The position numbers were made by a program, and so were the translations under genes. Shown here piece by piece: positions 53,466 through 62,442 of a stretch of 64,000 bases of DNA. The stretch covers positions 1-64,000 of the forward strand of contig NZ_JAWDIX010000003.1 in NCBI RefSeq assembly GCF_032380675.1, in the 5' to 3' direction. This DNA comes from Anaerolentibacter hominis. GTDB lineage: Bacteria; Bacillota; Clostridia; Lachnospirales; Lachnospiraceae. Every line of letters begins with the position of its first letter. The stretch's first letter is position 1. The notes under the pieces were generated by a model that did no database searches, was not told where the DNA came from, and saw nothing but the letters and a program-made list of their open reading frames with translations.

Positions 53466-54755
53466 TCACTCCGACAGGCACTCGTGGCGTGTGATACCGA
53501 TCATCTTGTGCAGCTGTGTTTTCAGAAAATTAATCCCCTTGCCGCTGGAAAGCGCTCCAAATGTCGCGCTTTCCCAGTTCAGCGGAATCGACTCCCCTGA
53601 CTGGGTGTCCAGAAGAATACTCTTGGGCTGGTAAACCGCGCTGCCTTCTTCATCGGCCACGGTAAAAAAGCACCGGTGAATGGCCTCCGCAAAATCCTTC
53701 TCATCCGGCAATACATTTCTTTCCAGCACCACCGACCGGAGGAACTCACACAATATCCCATACAGGTCAAACAAAATATCAATCCCCATTGTCTTGGTCA
53801 GCACATGCCGGGAGCTGTCCCATGCTTCCGGATAGCACATTTTCCAGGCGTTGAAATAGATCTGAATGGCCTCTGCTTTCTGGGAAAAGGTGCTGTAATT
53901 AAAGCCGTTTTCCACATTGGCCCGGAGCCATTTTTCCAGCAGGCTCTGCATTTTGCTGGCGCTGACATAAGCCCGGGGCAACGATTTATTTCTTGGCCCA
54001 TCAAACATTTTGATCCGCTCATAAAAAGCCCCCGAATTGCTGTTTAAGTCATTCATCAGGCTGAACGCCGTATTTTCCTCTTCCGTCATCAGGCCGGAAA
54101 GGTTACGCATTGCGTTGGTATGTATCGCCGAGGGCTTTTCCTGATAACAGTTTATTCCCGCAAAAGCCTCCGCCATCTTGCGCAGATCCAGATCAAGATA
54201 CACGCTGGCCGGGAAGGGATAATCCATCTGTTCAGCTACATAGGCTCCTTCCGTGCGGTGATGGCCATCGATCATATATCCCAGCAGCACCTTTTCCGGA
54301 GAGAGCAGATAACCGTCCTCATCCGTCTCACAGGAGGTCAGAAAAGTGCGAAATTTCCTTAAACTTATAGTAAGAACGGCTACGGCTTCCTCACCGTTAT
54401 TGGCGCTCTCCAGAGGGGAAAGATTCAAAAATGAGCTTTCATTGCATTTAAGGGTAACGACAATGGCGTTGGGAAATCCATAATTGCCCTGCATCAGGTG
54501 CTCCTGTATTTCGGATACCTTTTTGGTAACCAGAGCGCGTTGAATACCTTCCGGATTTTCCAGATTGCGGGGCAGCCGGCAGATCAGGGCCTGCAGAAAG
54601 CAGGTTGTCAGTTTACAGGTATAAAGTTTTCTCCGGTCATTCTGGTTTATCCGGATCATGGGGACCGACATAACCTCCCCATTCTGTTCAATCAGATGAT
54701 CCACCATGTCTAGTATGTCTTGTTTGTTTTTACTTTTCGTCAAATCCTTCTTCAT
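53466..54755 (-). CDS. DGQHR/DndB-like protein
   Basis: The 429-residue protein carries the DGQHR-type core: an N-terminal VPMIRINQNDRRKLY segment, then MIDGHHRTEGAY (about residues 160-171) in place of DGQHR, followed by ASVYLDLDLRKMAEAFAGINCYQEKPSAIHTN, matching the family's hallmark NINxxQKP-like region. DndB-related proteins regulate DNA phosphorothioation systems or act in other mobile defence loci. No dndACDE or dpt genes lie in the window, so it is an orphan. ATG 54753-54755 follows AGGAGG; the longer frame begins at TTG. Its promoter overlaps a palindrome that may serve autoregulation. Confidence 0.8.
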   Translation of the reverse strand: MKKDLTKSKNKQDILDMVDHLIEQNGEVMSVPMIRINQNDRRKLYTCKLTTCFLQALICRLPRNLENPEGIQRALVTKKVSEIQEHLMQGNYGFPNAIVVTLKCNESSFLNLSPLESANNGEEAVAVLTISLRKFRTFLTSCETDEDGYLLSPEKVLLGYMIDGHHRTEGAYVAEQMDYPFPASVYLDLDLRKMAEAFAGINCYQEKPSAIHTNAMRNLSGLMTEEENTAFSLMNDLNSNSGAFYERIKMFDGPRNKSLPRAYVSASKMQSLLEKWLRANVENGFNYSTFSQKAEAIQIYFNAWKMCYPEAWDSSRHVLTKTMGIDILFDLYGILCEFLRSVVLERNVLPDEKDFAEAIHRCFFTVADEEGSAVYQPKSILLDTQSGESIPLNWESATFGALSSGKGINFLKTQLHKMIGITRHECLSE

Positions 54756-54783
54756 TTGTGCCCCTCCTTTTGAGATCAATTAT

Positions 54784-54835
54784 TTGAGATATTTCTTCTC
54801 AATATCACAATATCAACCATCCGTTCTCATGTCAA
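54784..54835 (-). promoter_or_regulatory. Promoter and operator-like palindrome of the DGQHR gene
   Basis: On the minus strand TTGACA (54830-54835) and TATTGT (54807-54812) have a 17-base spacer. Right after the -10 box, TTGAGA/TCTCAA arms (54784-54789 and 54797-54802, 7-base spacer) cover the start of transcription. Confidence 0.65.
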
Positions 54836-54945
54836 CAGCTTTTGCGGTTTTTTTCTCAATTTCGTGATTCAACGAGATAAATTGTGGTTTAGACACTGTC
54901 TTTTATCTTTTTTTGATCAAATCTCTTCCTATCAATCGTAATTAA

Positions 54946-54974
54946 TTGCGGCAGCTTCACAGATCAGTTATAAT
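54946..54974 (+). promoter_or_regulatory. Promoter of the GGDEF gene
   Basis: TTGCGG (54946-54951) and TATAAT (54969-54974), 17-base spacer. Confidence 0.65.
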
Positions 54975-55074
54975 AAAAATATGATCGAACAGGAAAAAAC
55001 CAATTAGCAGAAATTTTTGATGTTTTATTGTTGTGTTTTAGCTTGTCCAGATCAGATATTAGTTGACAAAAGCA

Positions 55075-56127
55075 ATGTCGCTTATTTCAGAACAGCCATT
55101 AGGAAAATCTATTGTTCACGAGGAAATGGATATTAGAATGAAAATAGAACAACATTTACAGGAAATAACAAAACAGCTATGGCATACCTATTTACTGGAC
55201 CCTACTGCAGAAAGTTATGAAAATCTGCTTACAATTTGTTGTGAAGATATCACTATGATAGGTACCGGCAGGCACGAAATTTACCGTACCATGGAAGAAA
55301 TAGCAGGCTATCTTGGCAGAAACCAACAGGAAGCAGCACATATCCGTTTTGAGCTGATGGATGAGTGGTATGAAACTCAGATGATTCGGGACGATGTGGG
55401 GCTGGTAATCGGCGGAATCTGGGTCAGAGAGCGTTCGGAAACTTCGGGCGGAAGCCTGATCGAAATGGATACACGGTTCAGTTTACTCTACGCAAAGGAC
55501 AGCGATGGCTGTTGGAAGCTGGAACATCTTCATCACTCCATGCCGTATTTTGACCAGGAGCAGAATGAGTATTATCCGAAGGCGCTGTCCACCAAAGTGC
55601 GGGAAGCTCTGGAACTGGTGGAGCTGTTTAAAAAACGTTCTGAACTGGATCTGATGACAGGCATTTACAACCATGAGTCGTTCCGCTTGCAGGCCCAAAA
55701 CCTGTTTCATGAAAACTCGGAATGCTGCCTTTATATTCTGGATCTGGACAATTTCAAGCAAATCAATGACACGTACGGGCACCGCGCGGGGGATTCTCTG
55801 TTGAAGCTCCTGGCACGTATCCTCCAGAAACAGTTTCAGCGGAATTGTATCGTGGGACGGATCGGCGGGGATGAATTTGTCATCTTCGAAACCGGCAGCT
55901 GTGACCGGAAAACTTGTGAAAAACGCCTGGAAGCAGTCCGTCAGGAATATATGTCCGAAGCAGAGCCGCTTGTGGACAGCAAAATCACCAGTTATTCAGT
56001 TGGAATCTCCAGGAAAAGCAGTGCCACACCCACCTATGAAGATCTGTTCCAGAGTGCTGATAAGGCACTCTATGCGGCAAAGAATATGGGCAAGGGGACA
56101 TTAGCCTGGTACGATGCCGGAGGTTGA
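55075..56127 (+). CDS. Diguanylate cyclase with N-terminal SnoaL/NTF2-like domain
   Basis: The protein of up to 350 residues makes c-di-GMP from two GTP. Residues 20-165 form a SnoaL_3/NTF2-like sensor domain (LLDPTAESYENLLTICCEDITMIGTG ... WKLEHLHHSMPY). A short helix leads into the GGDEF domain (about 195-345) with LDLMTGIYNHESF, LDLDNFKQINDTYGHRAGD and an intact RIGGDEFVIF active site. The inhibitory RxxD site before GGDEF is absent (RNCI), so product inhibition is probably weak. No membrane segment is present, so the signal is cytosolic. The start is uncertain: no good ribosome site precedes ATG 55075 or the later ATGs at 55126 and 55138. Confidence 0.88.
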   Translation: MSLISEQPLGKSIVHEEMDIRMKIEQHLQEITKQLWHTYLLDPTAESYENLLTICCEDITMIGTGRHEIYRTMEEIAGYLGRNQQEAAHIRFELMDEWYETQMIRDDVGLVIGGIWVRERSETSGGSLIEMDTRFSLLYAKDSDGCWKLEHLHHSMPYFDQEQNEYYPKALSTKVREALELVELFKKRSELDLMTGIYNHESFRLQAQNLFHENSECCLYILDLDNFKQINDTYGHRAGDSLLKLLARILQKQFQRNCIVGRIGGDEFVIFETGSCDRKTCEKRLEAVRQEYMSEAEPLVDSKITSYSVGISRKSSATPTYEDLFQSADKALYAAKNMGKGTLAWYDAGG

Positions 56128-56186
56128 TTCCAGCTTTCAAAATACAAAGCGGGTAAGCATCTCTCTGAGCCTTCCCCTATACGAAT

Positions 56187-56221
56187 AAAAAAGCCTGCGG
56201 TTATTTCCCCCAGGCTTTTTT
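56187..56221. terminator. Bidirectional terminator between the GGDEF and SDR genes
   Basis: A perfect 11-bp stem (AAAAAAGCCTG and complement) with a 13-base loop, A-run on one side and T-run on the other. Confidence 0.92.
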
Positions 56222-56247
56222 GATTCTATTGCGCGTTCCATTTTCTG

Positions 56248-56979
56248 TTATGCAAATGGCTCTTTTCCCGGCCTGTGAATATTGATTTCATCCACCACAC
56301 CGTTAGTATTCCGGTGCTCCAGGAAATAAAGCACCACATCCGCGATATCCTCCGGCACCATAAGCCCGGAAGCGTCCAGATCCGGTCTTGTCTCCTTTAC
56401 CATCTCTGTATAAACACCGCCCGGACAGATCACATGAACGCGGACGTTGTCTTTGTACAGCTCATTGGCAATGGTTTTGGACAGTCCATACAGCGCATGC
56501 TTGGACGCTGCATAAGCAGCCTGGTATGGATAACCCTTGTGTGCTACAACAGAACATACGTTAATGATTGTTCCAAGCCCGGATGCTTTCAGTTCATCCA
56601 ACGCATGTTTGCACATTAAGAACGGTGCACGCACATTTGTCCCCAAAATGGTATCAAATAATTCGGTAGAGATTTCCTGGAACGGATTGCTCTGTGCAAG
56701 CCCCGCGTTATTAATCAGGAAATCTATTCCGCCCAGCTCGTTCTTTGCCGTCTGTATCACAGACGATATATATGTTTCCTCCAGCAGATCCCCCGCGCAG
56801 ACGATAACTTTCACGCCAAACGCCCTGCCGGTCTCGGCCGTATCTTTAAGCTTCTTCTCATTCCTTCCGCAGATTACCATATTGACTCCGGCCGCCGCCA
56901 GATTAAGCGCGATGCTCTTACCGATCCCGCCGCCGGCTCCGGTGATTACCGCCCGTTTTCCCTGAAGATCCATTTTCAT
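56248..56979 (-). CDS. Short-chain dehydrogenase/reductase
   Basis: The 243-residue SDR binds NAD(P) through TGAGGGIGKSIALNL (residues 14-28) and has the NNAG motif (FLINNAGLAQ), the catalytic Ser in INVCSVVAHKG and YxxxK in AAYAASKHALYG. The closest pattern is the FabG/3-ketoacyl reductase type. ATG at 56977-56979 is preceded by GGGGG at seven bases; the longer frame begins with TTG. Substrate is unknown. It is the last gene before a terminator and lies 60 bases after the esterase gene on the same strand. Confidence 0.92.
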   Translation of the reverse strand: MKMDLQGKRAVITGAGGGIGKSIALNLAAAGVNMVICGRNEKKLKDTAETGRAFGVKVIVCAGDLLEETYISSVIQTAKNELGGIDFLINNAGLAQSNPFQEISTELFDTILGTNVRAPFLMCKHALDELKASGLGTIINVCSVVAHKGYPYQAAYAASKHALYGLSKTIANELYKDNVRVHVICPGGVYTEMVKETRPDLDASGLMVPEDIADVVLYFLEHRNTNGVVDEINIHRPGKEPFA

Positions 56980-57039
56980 AAACAAGCCCCCGTTTCTTTT
57001 TTCTTAAAGTATAGCACACTCCGTCAGTCCCGTACAGGT

Positions 57040-57846
57040 TTAGTCAAGAGGCTGTGTATCCGGGTCCAGCCCGCAGAAGAACTGCATAACCCTCTGGATT
57101 GCGCCGTCCCAGAACAGCCAGGTATGCGCCCCCTGCCACTCCATATATTTCACCGGATAGCCGATCCGATCGCAGGCCGCCTTGAAATCCCGGTTGGCTT
57201 TCAGAAGGAAATCTTCTGTACCGCATACCTGAATCAGTTTTGGCTTTCTTTCCAGGGCAGATGCCCCGCGGATTAATTCTATCGGCTTTTCTGAAGACAA
57301 TATATTCAGATCCGCGCCGAACACGGCATATTTTTCTCCGGGAAAGAACAGTGCCTCCTCCAGGGAAACGCCTTTATCCGCTTCCAGCAGCCCGCCCACA
57401 TCCAGCGCACCCGACAGACAGCCGATTCCGCCGAACCGTTCCGGGCGGGAAAGGCCTGCTTTTACTGCCCCGTACCCACCCATGGACTGCCCGGCTATAA
57501 AAGTCTTTTCCCTTGTATCCGGAAGCCTGAGCCATCTTCCCAGCAGTTCCGGCAGTTCATCCGCGATGTATGTAAAATAGGGCTGTCCCAGCCTCATATC
57601 CGTATAGAAGCTGCGTCCGGCTTCCGGCATAACCACGATAAAATTATACTTCTTGGCATAGTATTCCAGTTTTGTAAAGCGCGTCCAGGCCGAAGCATTG
57701 TCGGAGAGTCCATGGAGCAGATAAAGTACTGAGGGTTCCCCTGTAATCAAATGCGCGGACTCGCTGGATTCGTCCGGAAAAATCACGTTTACCTGTGTGT
57801 TCAGTTTGAGTGCATGTGAAAAGAGATCTCCTGTAAAAAAGCCCAT
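57040..57846 (-). CDS. Esterase D-type alpha/beta hydrolase
   Basis: The 268-residue enzyme belongs to the esterase D/tributyrin esterase family. It has VLYLLHGLSDNASAWT with the oxyanion-type HGL, the nucleophile elbow GQSMGGYGA (Ser near residue 119), the acid near DFLLKANRDF and the catalytic His in WQGAHTWLFWDG. No signal peptide is present, so it acts in the cytosol. Known members cleave short-chain or feruloyl esters. It is downstream of the mgl transporter genes with the 82-residue membrane protein between, so it may process imported sugar derivatives, which is a guess. Confidence 0.92.
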   Translation of the reverse strand: MGFFTGDLFSHALKLNTQVNVIFPDESSESAHLITGEPSVLYLLHGLSDNASAWTRFTKLEYYAKKYNFIVVMPEAGRSFYTDMRLGQPYFTYIADELPELLGRWLRLPDTREKTFIAGQSMGGYGAVKAGLSRPERFGGIGCLSGALDVGGLLEADKGVSLEEALFFPGEKYAVFGADLNILSSEKPIELIRGASALERKPKLIQVCGTEDFLLKANRDFKAACDRIGYPVKYMEWQGAHTWLFWDGAIQRVMQFFCGLDPDTQPLD

Positions 57847-57930
57847 AGTTTCACGTTCCTTTCCAAAAAAGTTTAGCCAGACAGCCCTCTCTGCGGGCTG
57901 TCTGGCTGATCATGCTTACATCTTTATGAA

Positions 57931-58179
57931 TCAGGACTGCATTCCCAAAATGACAACTACCGCCAGGGCAACGAAGCAAACACCAATAATGATATTCAGT
58001 GCTCTGACCGAAAGCGGAATCTTACTATAGAGCCGTTCCTTCGCGGCATCCAGTCCCGGCGATTTGCTTACCCTCTCCGGCGCCCGCTCCTCTTCGATGA
58101 TCTGTTCCGGAACCTCTTCTGCCGTCACAGGCATCACGTCCCGGTCGCTTACCAATGCTGCTTTTTCCTGTAATGTCAT
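57931..58179 (-). CDS. Small tail-anchored membrane protein
   Basis: This 82-residue protein has an acidic N-terminal part (EEVPEQIIEEERAPERVS) and a single C-terminal membrane helix (ALNIIIGVCFVALAVVVILGMQ). I recognise no family. It follows mglC by about 100 bases on the same strand and precedes the esterase gene. The ribosome site is weak (GGTGACC). It may be a small accessory subunit of the mgl transporter unit, but nothing in the sequence proves this. Confidence 0.6.
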   Translation of the reverse strand: MTLQEKAALVSDRDVMPVTAEEVPEQIIEEERAPERVSKSPGLDAAKERLYSKIPLSVRALNIIIGVCFVALAVVVILGMQS

Positions 58180-58280
58180 ATGGTCACCACTGCCTTTCCT
58201 GATCTGAGATATTCCTTCATGGATTAGGTTGTCAAAAGCACCCTAATCTGTACAGGAATCTCTCCGTATAACGTGCTCTG

Positions 58281-59312
58281 TTATTTCTTCTTCACATATT
58301 TACGAACATCGATAGCAACTGCAATAATGATAATGAGGCCACGGGCTATATACTGATAATAGGAGCTTACACCCAGGAAGTACAGACAGTAGTTGATTGT
58401 CTGCAGAATGATAACACCTAATATTACTCCGGGGATCGTACCAACGCCTCCGGCGAAGGATACGCCGCCGATAACACAGCCTGAAATGGCATCGAATTCA
58501 TATTGCTGTCCGGTTGTCGCCGTTACCGTACCGATACGAGAAGCCTCCAGGAAGGAGCCGGTGCCGACACAGATGCCGGAAAGGATAAAAATTAACATTA
58601 TGTACAGCTTGATATTAATACCGGAAACGGTTGCCGCTTCCATATTGCCGCCGATAGCGAACATGTTCTTGCCCAGAACCGTTTTATTCCAGACTATATA
58701 CATAATGACAGCAACAATAATCATATACAAAATCAAATATGGTATCTTCACCCCGAATATGTTAAAGGAACCCTTTACAAAGGTATCGTATCTCGGGTCC
58801 AGGCTGGAGATAGGCTGGCCGTTATTGCCGCCCATATCCATGAATAAACAGAGCAGGCCGTATGCCGCCAGCTGAATACCAAGAGAAGCGATAAACGCAT
58901 GCATATTCAGGAAAGCCACACAGAAGCCAATGATTGCCGCAAAGATAACTGCGACACAGACACTTGCCGCCCAGCCGGCTACCAATGGAACCTTGCCAAG
59001 ACTGGGGAACATTTTAGAAGCATAATCCTGGGACTGAAGCAATGCGGCTGATACCGCACAACAACATCCAACAACACGGCCGGCCGAAAGGTCGGTACCA
59101 TTAATGATAATCAATCCGCCGATACCCATTGCAATGATGGAACGGGTAGAAGCCATCGTCAGGATATTAGTAATATTTCTTGCAGAAACAAATTTTGGTT
59201 CTAATACAATAGTAACAATTAATATAGCAACCAGGATAAGATATAGCGAATTATTCAGCAATATCTCTTTAACCGGCGTTTTTGTTTTAGTACTGGCAGC
59301 TGCTTTACTCAT
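58281..59312 (-). CDS. mglC: Galactose/methyl-galactoside ABC transporter permease
   Basis: The 343-residue inner membrane permease has about ten hydrophobic helices and typical BPD_transp_2 blocks: IGGLIIINGTDLSAGRVVG, IGFCVAFLNMHAFIASLG, GGNMEAATVSGINIKLY and SGCVIGGVSFAGGVGTIPGVILG. It works with MglA and MglB to import galactose or related sugars. It begins 19 bases after the mglA stop, in a mglB-mglA-mglC operon. Confidence 0.95.
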   Translation of the reverse strand: MSKAAASTKTKTPVKEILLNNSLYLILVAILIVTIVLEPKFVSARNITNILTMASTRSIIAMGIGGLIIINGTDLSAGRVVGCCCAVSAALLQSQDYASKMFPSLGKVPLVAGWAASVCVAVIFAAIIGFCVAFLNMHAFIASLGIQLAAYGLLCLFMDMGGNNGQPISSLDPRYDTFVKGSFNIFGVKIPYLILYMIIVAVIMYIVWNKTVLGKNMFAIGGNMEAATVSGINIKLYIMLIFILSGICVGTGSFLEASRIGTVTATTGQQYEFDAISGCVIGGVSFAGGVGTIPGVILGVIILQTINYCLYFLGVSSYYQYIARGLIIIIAVAIDVRKYVKKK

Positions 59313-59331
59313 ACTATTCTTTCCCTCCTTA

Positions 59332-60834
59332 TCAAATATACTTAACGGAAAGTCGCATGATTTCTTCTTCGTTCATGTCTTCCCCTTCTACGATACCGGC
59401 CAGCCGGCCATTACTCATAACTGCTATCCTGTTGCATACGCCCAGCAGCTCCGGCATTTCTGAAGAAACGAATATAACTGATTTGCCCTGTTTGGCCAAA
59501 TCAATAATCAATTCATAGATCTCATACTTGGCACCTACATCAATGCCTCGTGTAGGTTCATCCAGCAAAAGGATATCCGGGCTGATCAGAAGCCATCTGG
59601 CAATAATAACCTTCTGTTGGTTACCGCCGGAAAGGTTCTGGATCTTTGCCTTCTGACTCGGGGTTTTGGTGCTTAACGCCTCGATCATCTGCTGGGTGTC
59701 TTCCTGCATCTTCTTGGAGGAAAGCAGACCGCCTTTTTTATAGCTTCTGATATTGGCAATTACTGTGTTAAACGTAATATCCGCCTGAGGAAAAATTCCG
59801 GTTGCACGCCGCTCTTCCGTCAGATAGGCAAAACCATTTTTCAATGCAGACTGGCTGCTGTGATTGACAATCGGCTTTCCTTCTTTGATCAGTTCACCGC
59901 TGCTGTGATGAGCCACACCAAAAATCGTCTCCAGCAGTTCCGTTCTTCTGGAACCGACCAGTCCTGAAATTCCCAGAATCTCTCCTTTATGAAGCTCAAA
60001 GGATACATCCTGGCAATTCGGCGGATACATGCCGGTCAGATTCCTCACCTCCAGCATAACCTCCTCGGACACCACATTGGTTCTGGGAGGATACCGGTTG
60101 GAAAAATCACGTCCGACCATATTCTTGATAATTAAGTCTGTAGTCAGATTCTCCGTCGTCTCTGTAACGACATTTCTGCCGTCTCTCATGATGGTAACTT
60201 CATCTGATATTTTTAAAATCTCGTCTATTTTATGGGAAATATAGATAATTCCGACTCCCTGGTCCCGCAGCATCCGGATGATTTCAAACAGTTTATCTGT
60301 TTCCTCCGTGGACAGGGAAGAGGTAGGTTCGTCCAAAACTAAAATCTTTACATTATAGGAAACTGCTTTCGCAATCTCAATCATCTGCCGCCTGGAAACC
60401 GAAATTGTCGATAGTTCCTGTTTGGGATCTACATCCATACTCAGCTGATCCATTAACGCTTTCGTATCATCATACATTTTTTTATGATTGATAAGGCCCG
60501 CCTTTAACGGAAAGCGTCCCAGCCAGATGTTTTCCATGACATTTCTTCGCAGTACCTGATTCAGCTCCTGATGCACCATGGATACTCCATGCACCAGAGC
60601 ATCCTTGGGGTCTGAATACTCGGTTTCATTTCCTTCTATCAGGATCGTTCCGGCATCCTTTTTATATAGTCCAAAAAGGCATTTCATCAGAGTACTTTTT
60701 CCGGCCCCATTTTCTCCCATCAGCGCGTGAACCGTGCCTTTTCTCAGTTTGAGACTAACATGGTCGAGTGCCTTAACACCGGGAAAAGCCTTTTCAATGC
60801 CATCCATTTCCAAAAGATATTTTTCTTCACTCAT
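59332..60834 (-). CDS. mglA: Galactose/methyl-galactoside ABC transporter ATP-binding protein
   Basis: The 500-residue protein contains two ABC domains. The first has Walker A GENGAGKSTLMK, a signature VSRRQMIEIAKAV and Walker B ILVLDEPTSSL. The second has a degenerate Walker A (GLVGSRRTELLE), the signature LSGGNQQKVIIARW and LLLDEPTRGIDVGAKYEIY. This is typical of sugar transporters such as MglA and RbsA. A hairpin between mglB and mglA probably lowers its expression relative to the binding protein. Confidence 0.95.
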   Translation of the reverse strand: MSEEKYLLEMDGIEKAFPGVKALDHVSLKLRKGTVHALMGENGAGKSTLMKCLFGLYKKDAGTILIEGNETEYSDPKDALVHGVSMVHQELNQVLRRNVMENIWLGRFPLKAGLINHKKMYDDTKALMDQLSMDVDPKQELSTISVSRRQMIEIAKAVSYNVKILVLDEPTSSLSTEETDKLFEIIRMLRDQGVGIIYISHKIDEILKISDEVTIMRDGRNVVTETTENLTTDLIIKNMVGRDFSNRYPPRTNVVSEEVMLEVRNLTGMYPPNCQDVSFELHKGEILGISGLVGSRRTELLETIFGVAHHSSGELIKEGKPIVNHSSQSALKNGFAYLTEERRATGIFPQADITFNTVIANIRSYKKGGLLSSKKMQEDTQQMIEALSTKTPSQKAKIQNLSGGNQQKVIIARWLLISPDILLLDEPTRGIDVGAKYEIYELIIDLAKQGKSVIFVSSEMPELLGVCNRIAVMSNGRLAGIVEGEDMNEEEIMRLSVKYI

Positions 60835-60870
60835 ACCAACACATCGCTTTCATCGCATTCTTATATAAGC

Positions 60871-60906
60871 GGAAGGTGCCCCGCCATGCAAAGCAAGACA
60901 CCTTCC
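60871..60906 (-). terminator. Intercistronic hairpin between mglB and mglA
   Basis: GGAAGGTG and CACCTTCC form an 8-bp stem with a 20-base loop, in the gap of 95 bases. It lacks a T-run after it, so it more likely stabilises the mglB message or attenuates transcription than stops it fully. Confidence 0.6.
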
Positions 60907-60929
60907 ACAGATTGGCTGACATCTAATAT

Positions 60930-62045
60930 TTACTGTTTTGTATATGCAGCATAATTGATACGTACGGAAGCATTATCACCGTCAAATATAGTTAAACCGT
61001 AATCTGCAACTGCTTCTTTCTTAGTCATACCGTTTGCAAAGCGAATTGCCAGCTCTACATTTGTCTTAGCCATTGCATCGCCGTCCTGCTTAACAGTACC
61101 CTGCATCTTGCCGTCGTCGATCAGCTGAACTCCTGCGTCAGTTGCATCAACACCAAATACGAGAACCGAAGGATCTCCTTCTTTGCCGGTGTTATAGCCA
61201 ATTGCGTTCAGAGCAGCTACAACGCCCTCAGCCATGGAATCGTTGTTACAGAAAACAACTTCGATTTCATCTTCATGTGTTCCAAGGAAAGCAGTCATAG
61301 CTTCCTGTGCCAGGGTAGCATCCCAGTTACACAGATAGTTATCAGCTAATTTTTCAAATTTATAGCCCTTATCCTCAGCACCTTCAATACAATACTGGGA
61401 ACGGTCCAGTGCTTCCTGAGATTCCGGGGAACCCTGGAATACAACACACTGAGCTACGCCATCTTTGTTGCGGTCAAAGCCGTTGCCGTCCTTGCCCCAG
61501 AACTGTTCGAACAAATCAGCCTGCATATAGCCGGCTTCTGGTGAGTTGGTTCCTACAAATACGGTGGTGTCTTCCTTCTCCAGCAGTTCCAGCTTATCCG
61601 GCTCATGGTTGAAGAATACAACCGGGATGCCGGCTTCCACCGCTGAATTCAGGATACCCTCGGAAGCGGACACATTAACAGTCTGAACAATCAGGCAGTC
61701 AACACCCTTGGAAAGAAGGGATTCCAGCTGTTCATTCTGAGTAGCCTGGGAATCGTTGGCATCCATGATCTCATAATCAATGCCGGCTTCTTTCATGTAC
61801 TTCTCCATATTGGTACGTACGGTTGTGGTATATGTATCACTGAATGTACGGATCAGCACGCCAAATTTTAATTTCTTACCGGTATCTGCCTTGTTTCCCT
61901 CGTCGGTCTTGTCGGCCTTATCTTCTGTGCCCTGTTTGTCACCGTCCGTGCTAACAGGAGCATCGTCCTTGGCACAGGCAACTAATGACAGCATCATACA
62001 TAGTACCAGCAGCAAGCTTAAGATCTTTTTTGTTTTTTTCTTCAT
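60930..62045 (-). CDS. mglB: Galactose-binding lipoprotein of the mgl transporter
   Basis: The 371-residue periplasmic-type binding protein is a lipoprotein in this Gram-positive: KKILSLLLVLCMMLSLVAC gives the lipobox with the Cys anchor at residue 25. A charged linker (KDDAPVSTDGDKQ...) leads to a type 1 sugar-binding fold, with LKFGVLIRTFSDTYTTTVR, NEQLESLLSKGVDCLIVQTVN and VLVFGVDATDAG. It delivers galactose or glucose to MglAC. It has a perfect-consensus promoter and an operator-like palindrome, so expression is strong and regulated. Confidence 0.95.
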   Translation of the reverse strand: MKKKTKKILSLLLVLCMMLSLVACAKDDAPVSTDGDKQGTEDKADKTDEGNKADTGKKLKFGVLIRTFSDTYTTTVRTNMEKYMKEAGIDYEIMDANDSQATQNEQLESLLSKGVDCLIVQTVNVSASEGILNSAVEAGIPVVFFNHEPDKLELLEKEDTTVFVGTNSPEAGYMQADLFEQFWGKDGNGFDRNKDGVAQCVVFQGSPESQEALDRSQYCIEGAEDKGYKFEKLADNYLCNWDATLAQEAMTAFLGTHEDEIEVVFCNNDSMAEGVVAALNAIGYNTGKEGDPSVLVFGVDATDAGVQLIDDGKMQGTVKQDGDAMAKTNVELAIRFANGMTKKEAVADYGLTIFDGDNASVRINYAAYTKQ

Positions 62046-62210
62046 GTTACGTCCTCCTAATCTTATTGAAAGGTTTTTTCAGTCCCTGTTCTTATTTCAT
62101 ATTCTTCTCCACTTAAAAAAATATCCCATTAAAACAGGTTCTGAATGAGCGTGGGGTAGCGCAGAATATTACGGTCCTTCACCTATTCCGCTATAGTTAT
62201 CAATCCTTTT

Positions 62211-62225
62211 TATCACGTCACGATA
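62211..62225. promoter_or_regulatory. Operator-like palindrome at the mglB promoter
   Basis: TATCA-CGTCA-CGATA, an imperfect inverted repeat, lies about +8 to +22 of the predicted mglB transcript. It shares 11 of 15 bases with the palindrome at the ROK promoter. Confidence 0.5.
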
Positions 62226-62239
62226 TATTATGTGTCTTA

Positions 62240-62268
62240 ATTATACTTCCCTGCACAATACATGTCAA
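62240..62268 (-). promoter_or_regulatory. Consensus sigma-A promoter of mglBAC
   Basis: On the minus strand TTGACA (62263-62268) and TATAAT (62240-62245) with exactly 17 bases between; both boxes are perfect. Confidence 0.92.
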
Positions 62269-62442
62269 TATTTTTTGACAGAAATTTTCATTTAAACCCA
62301 CATCATTTCATTCTTTGCGGTATCATTCTTTGTTTATAGCTACTACTCTCTAATTTATGCACTATATTCAGACATTATTACATGGTTAATTTAACGATAA
62401 ATATTTAACATTTTCTTTTTCTTATATTTTTTTATTCTCTTC

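Noticed and set aside
53296..53634. 112-residue plus-strand frame between the OYE and DGQHR genes
   Set aside because: Its second half is the mirror of the DGQHR coding end, and there is no ribosome site or family pattern.
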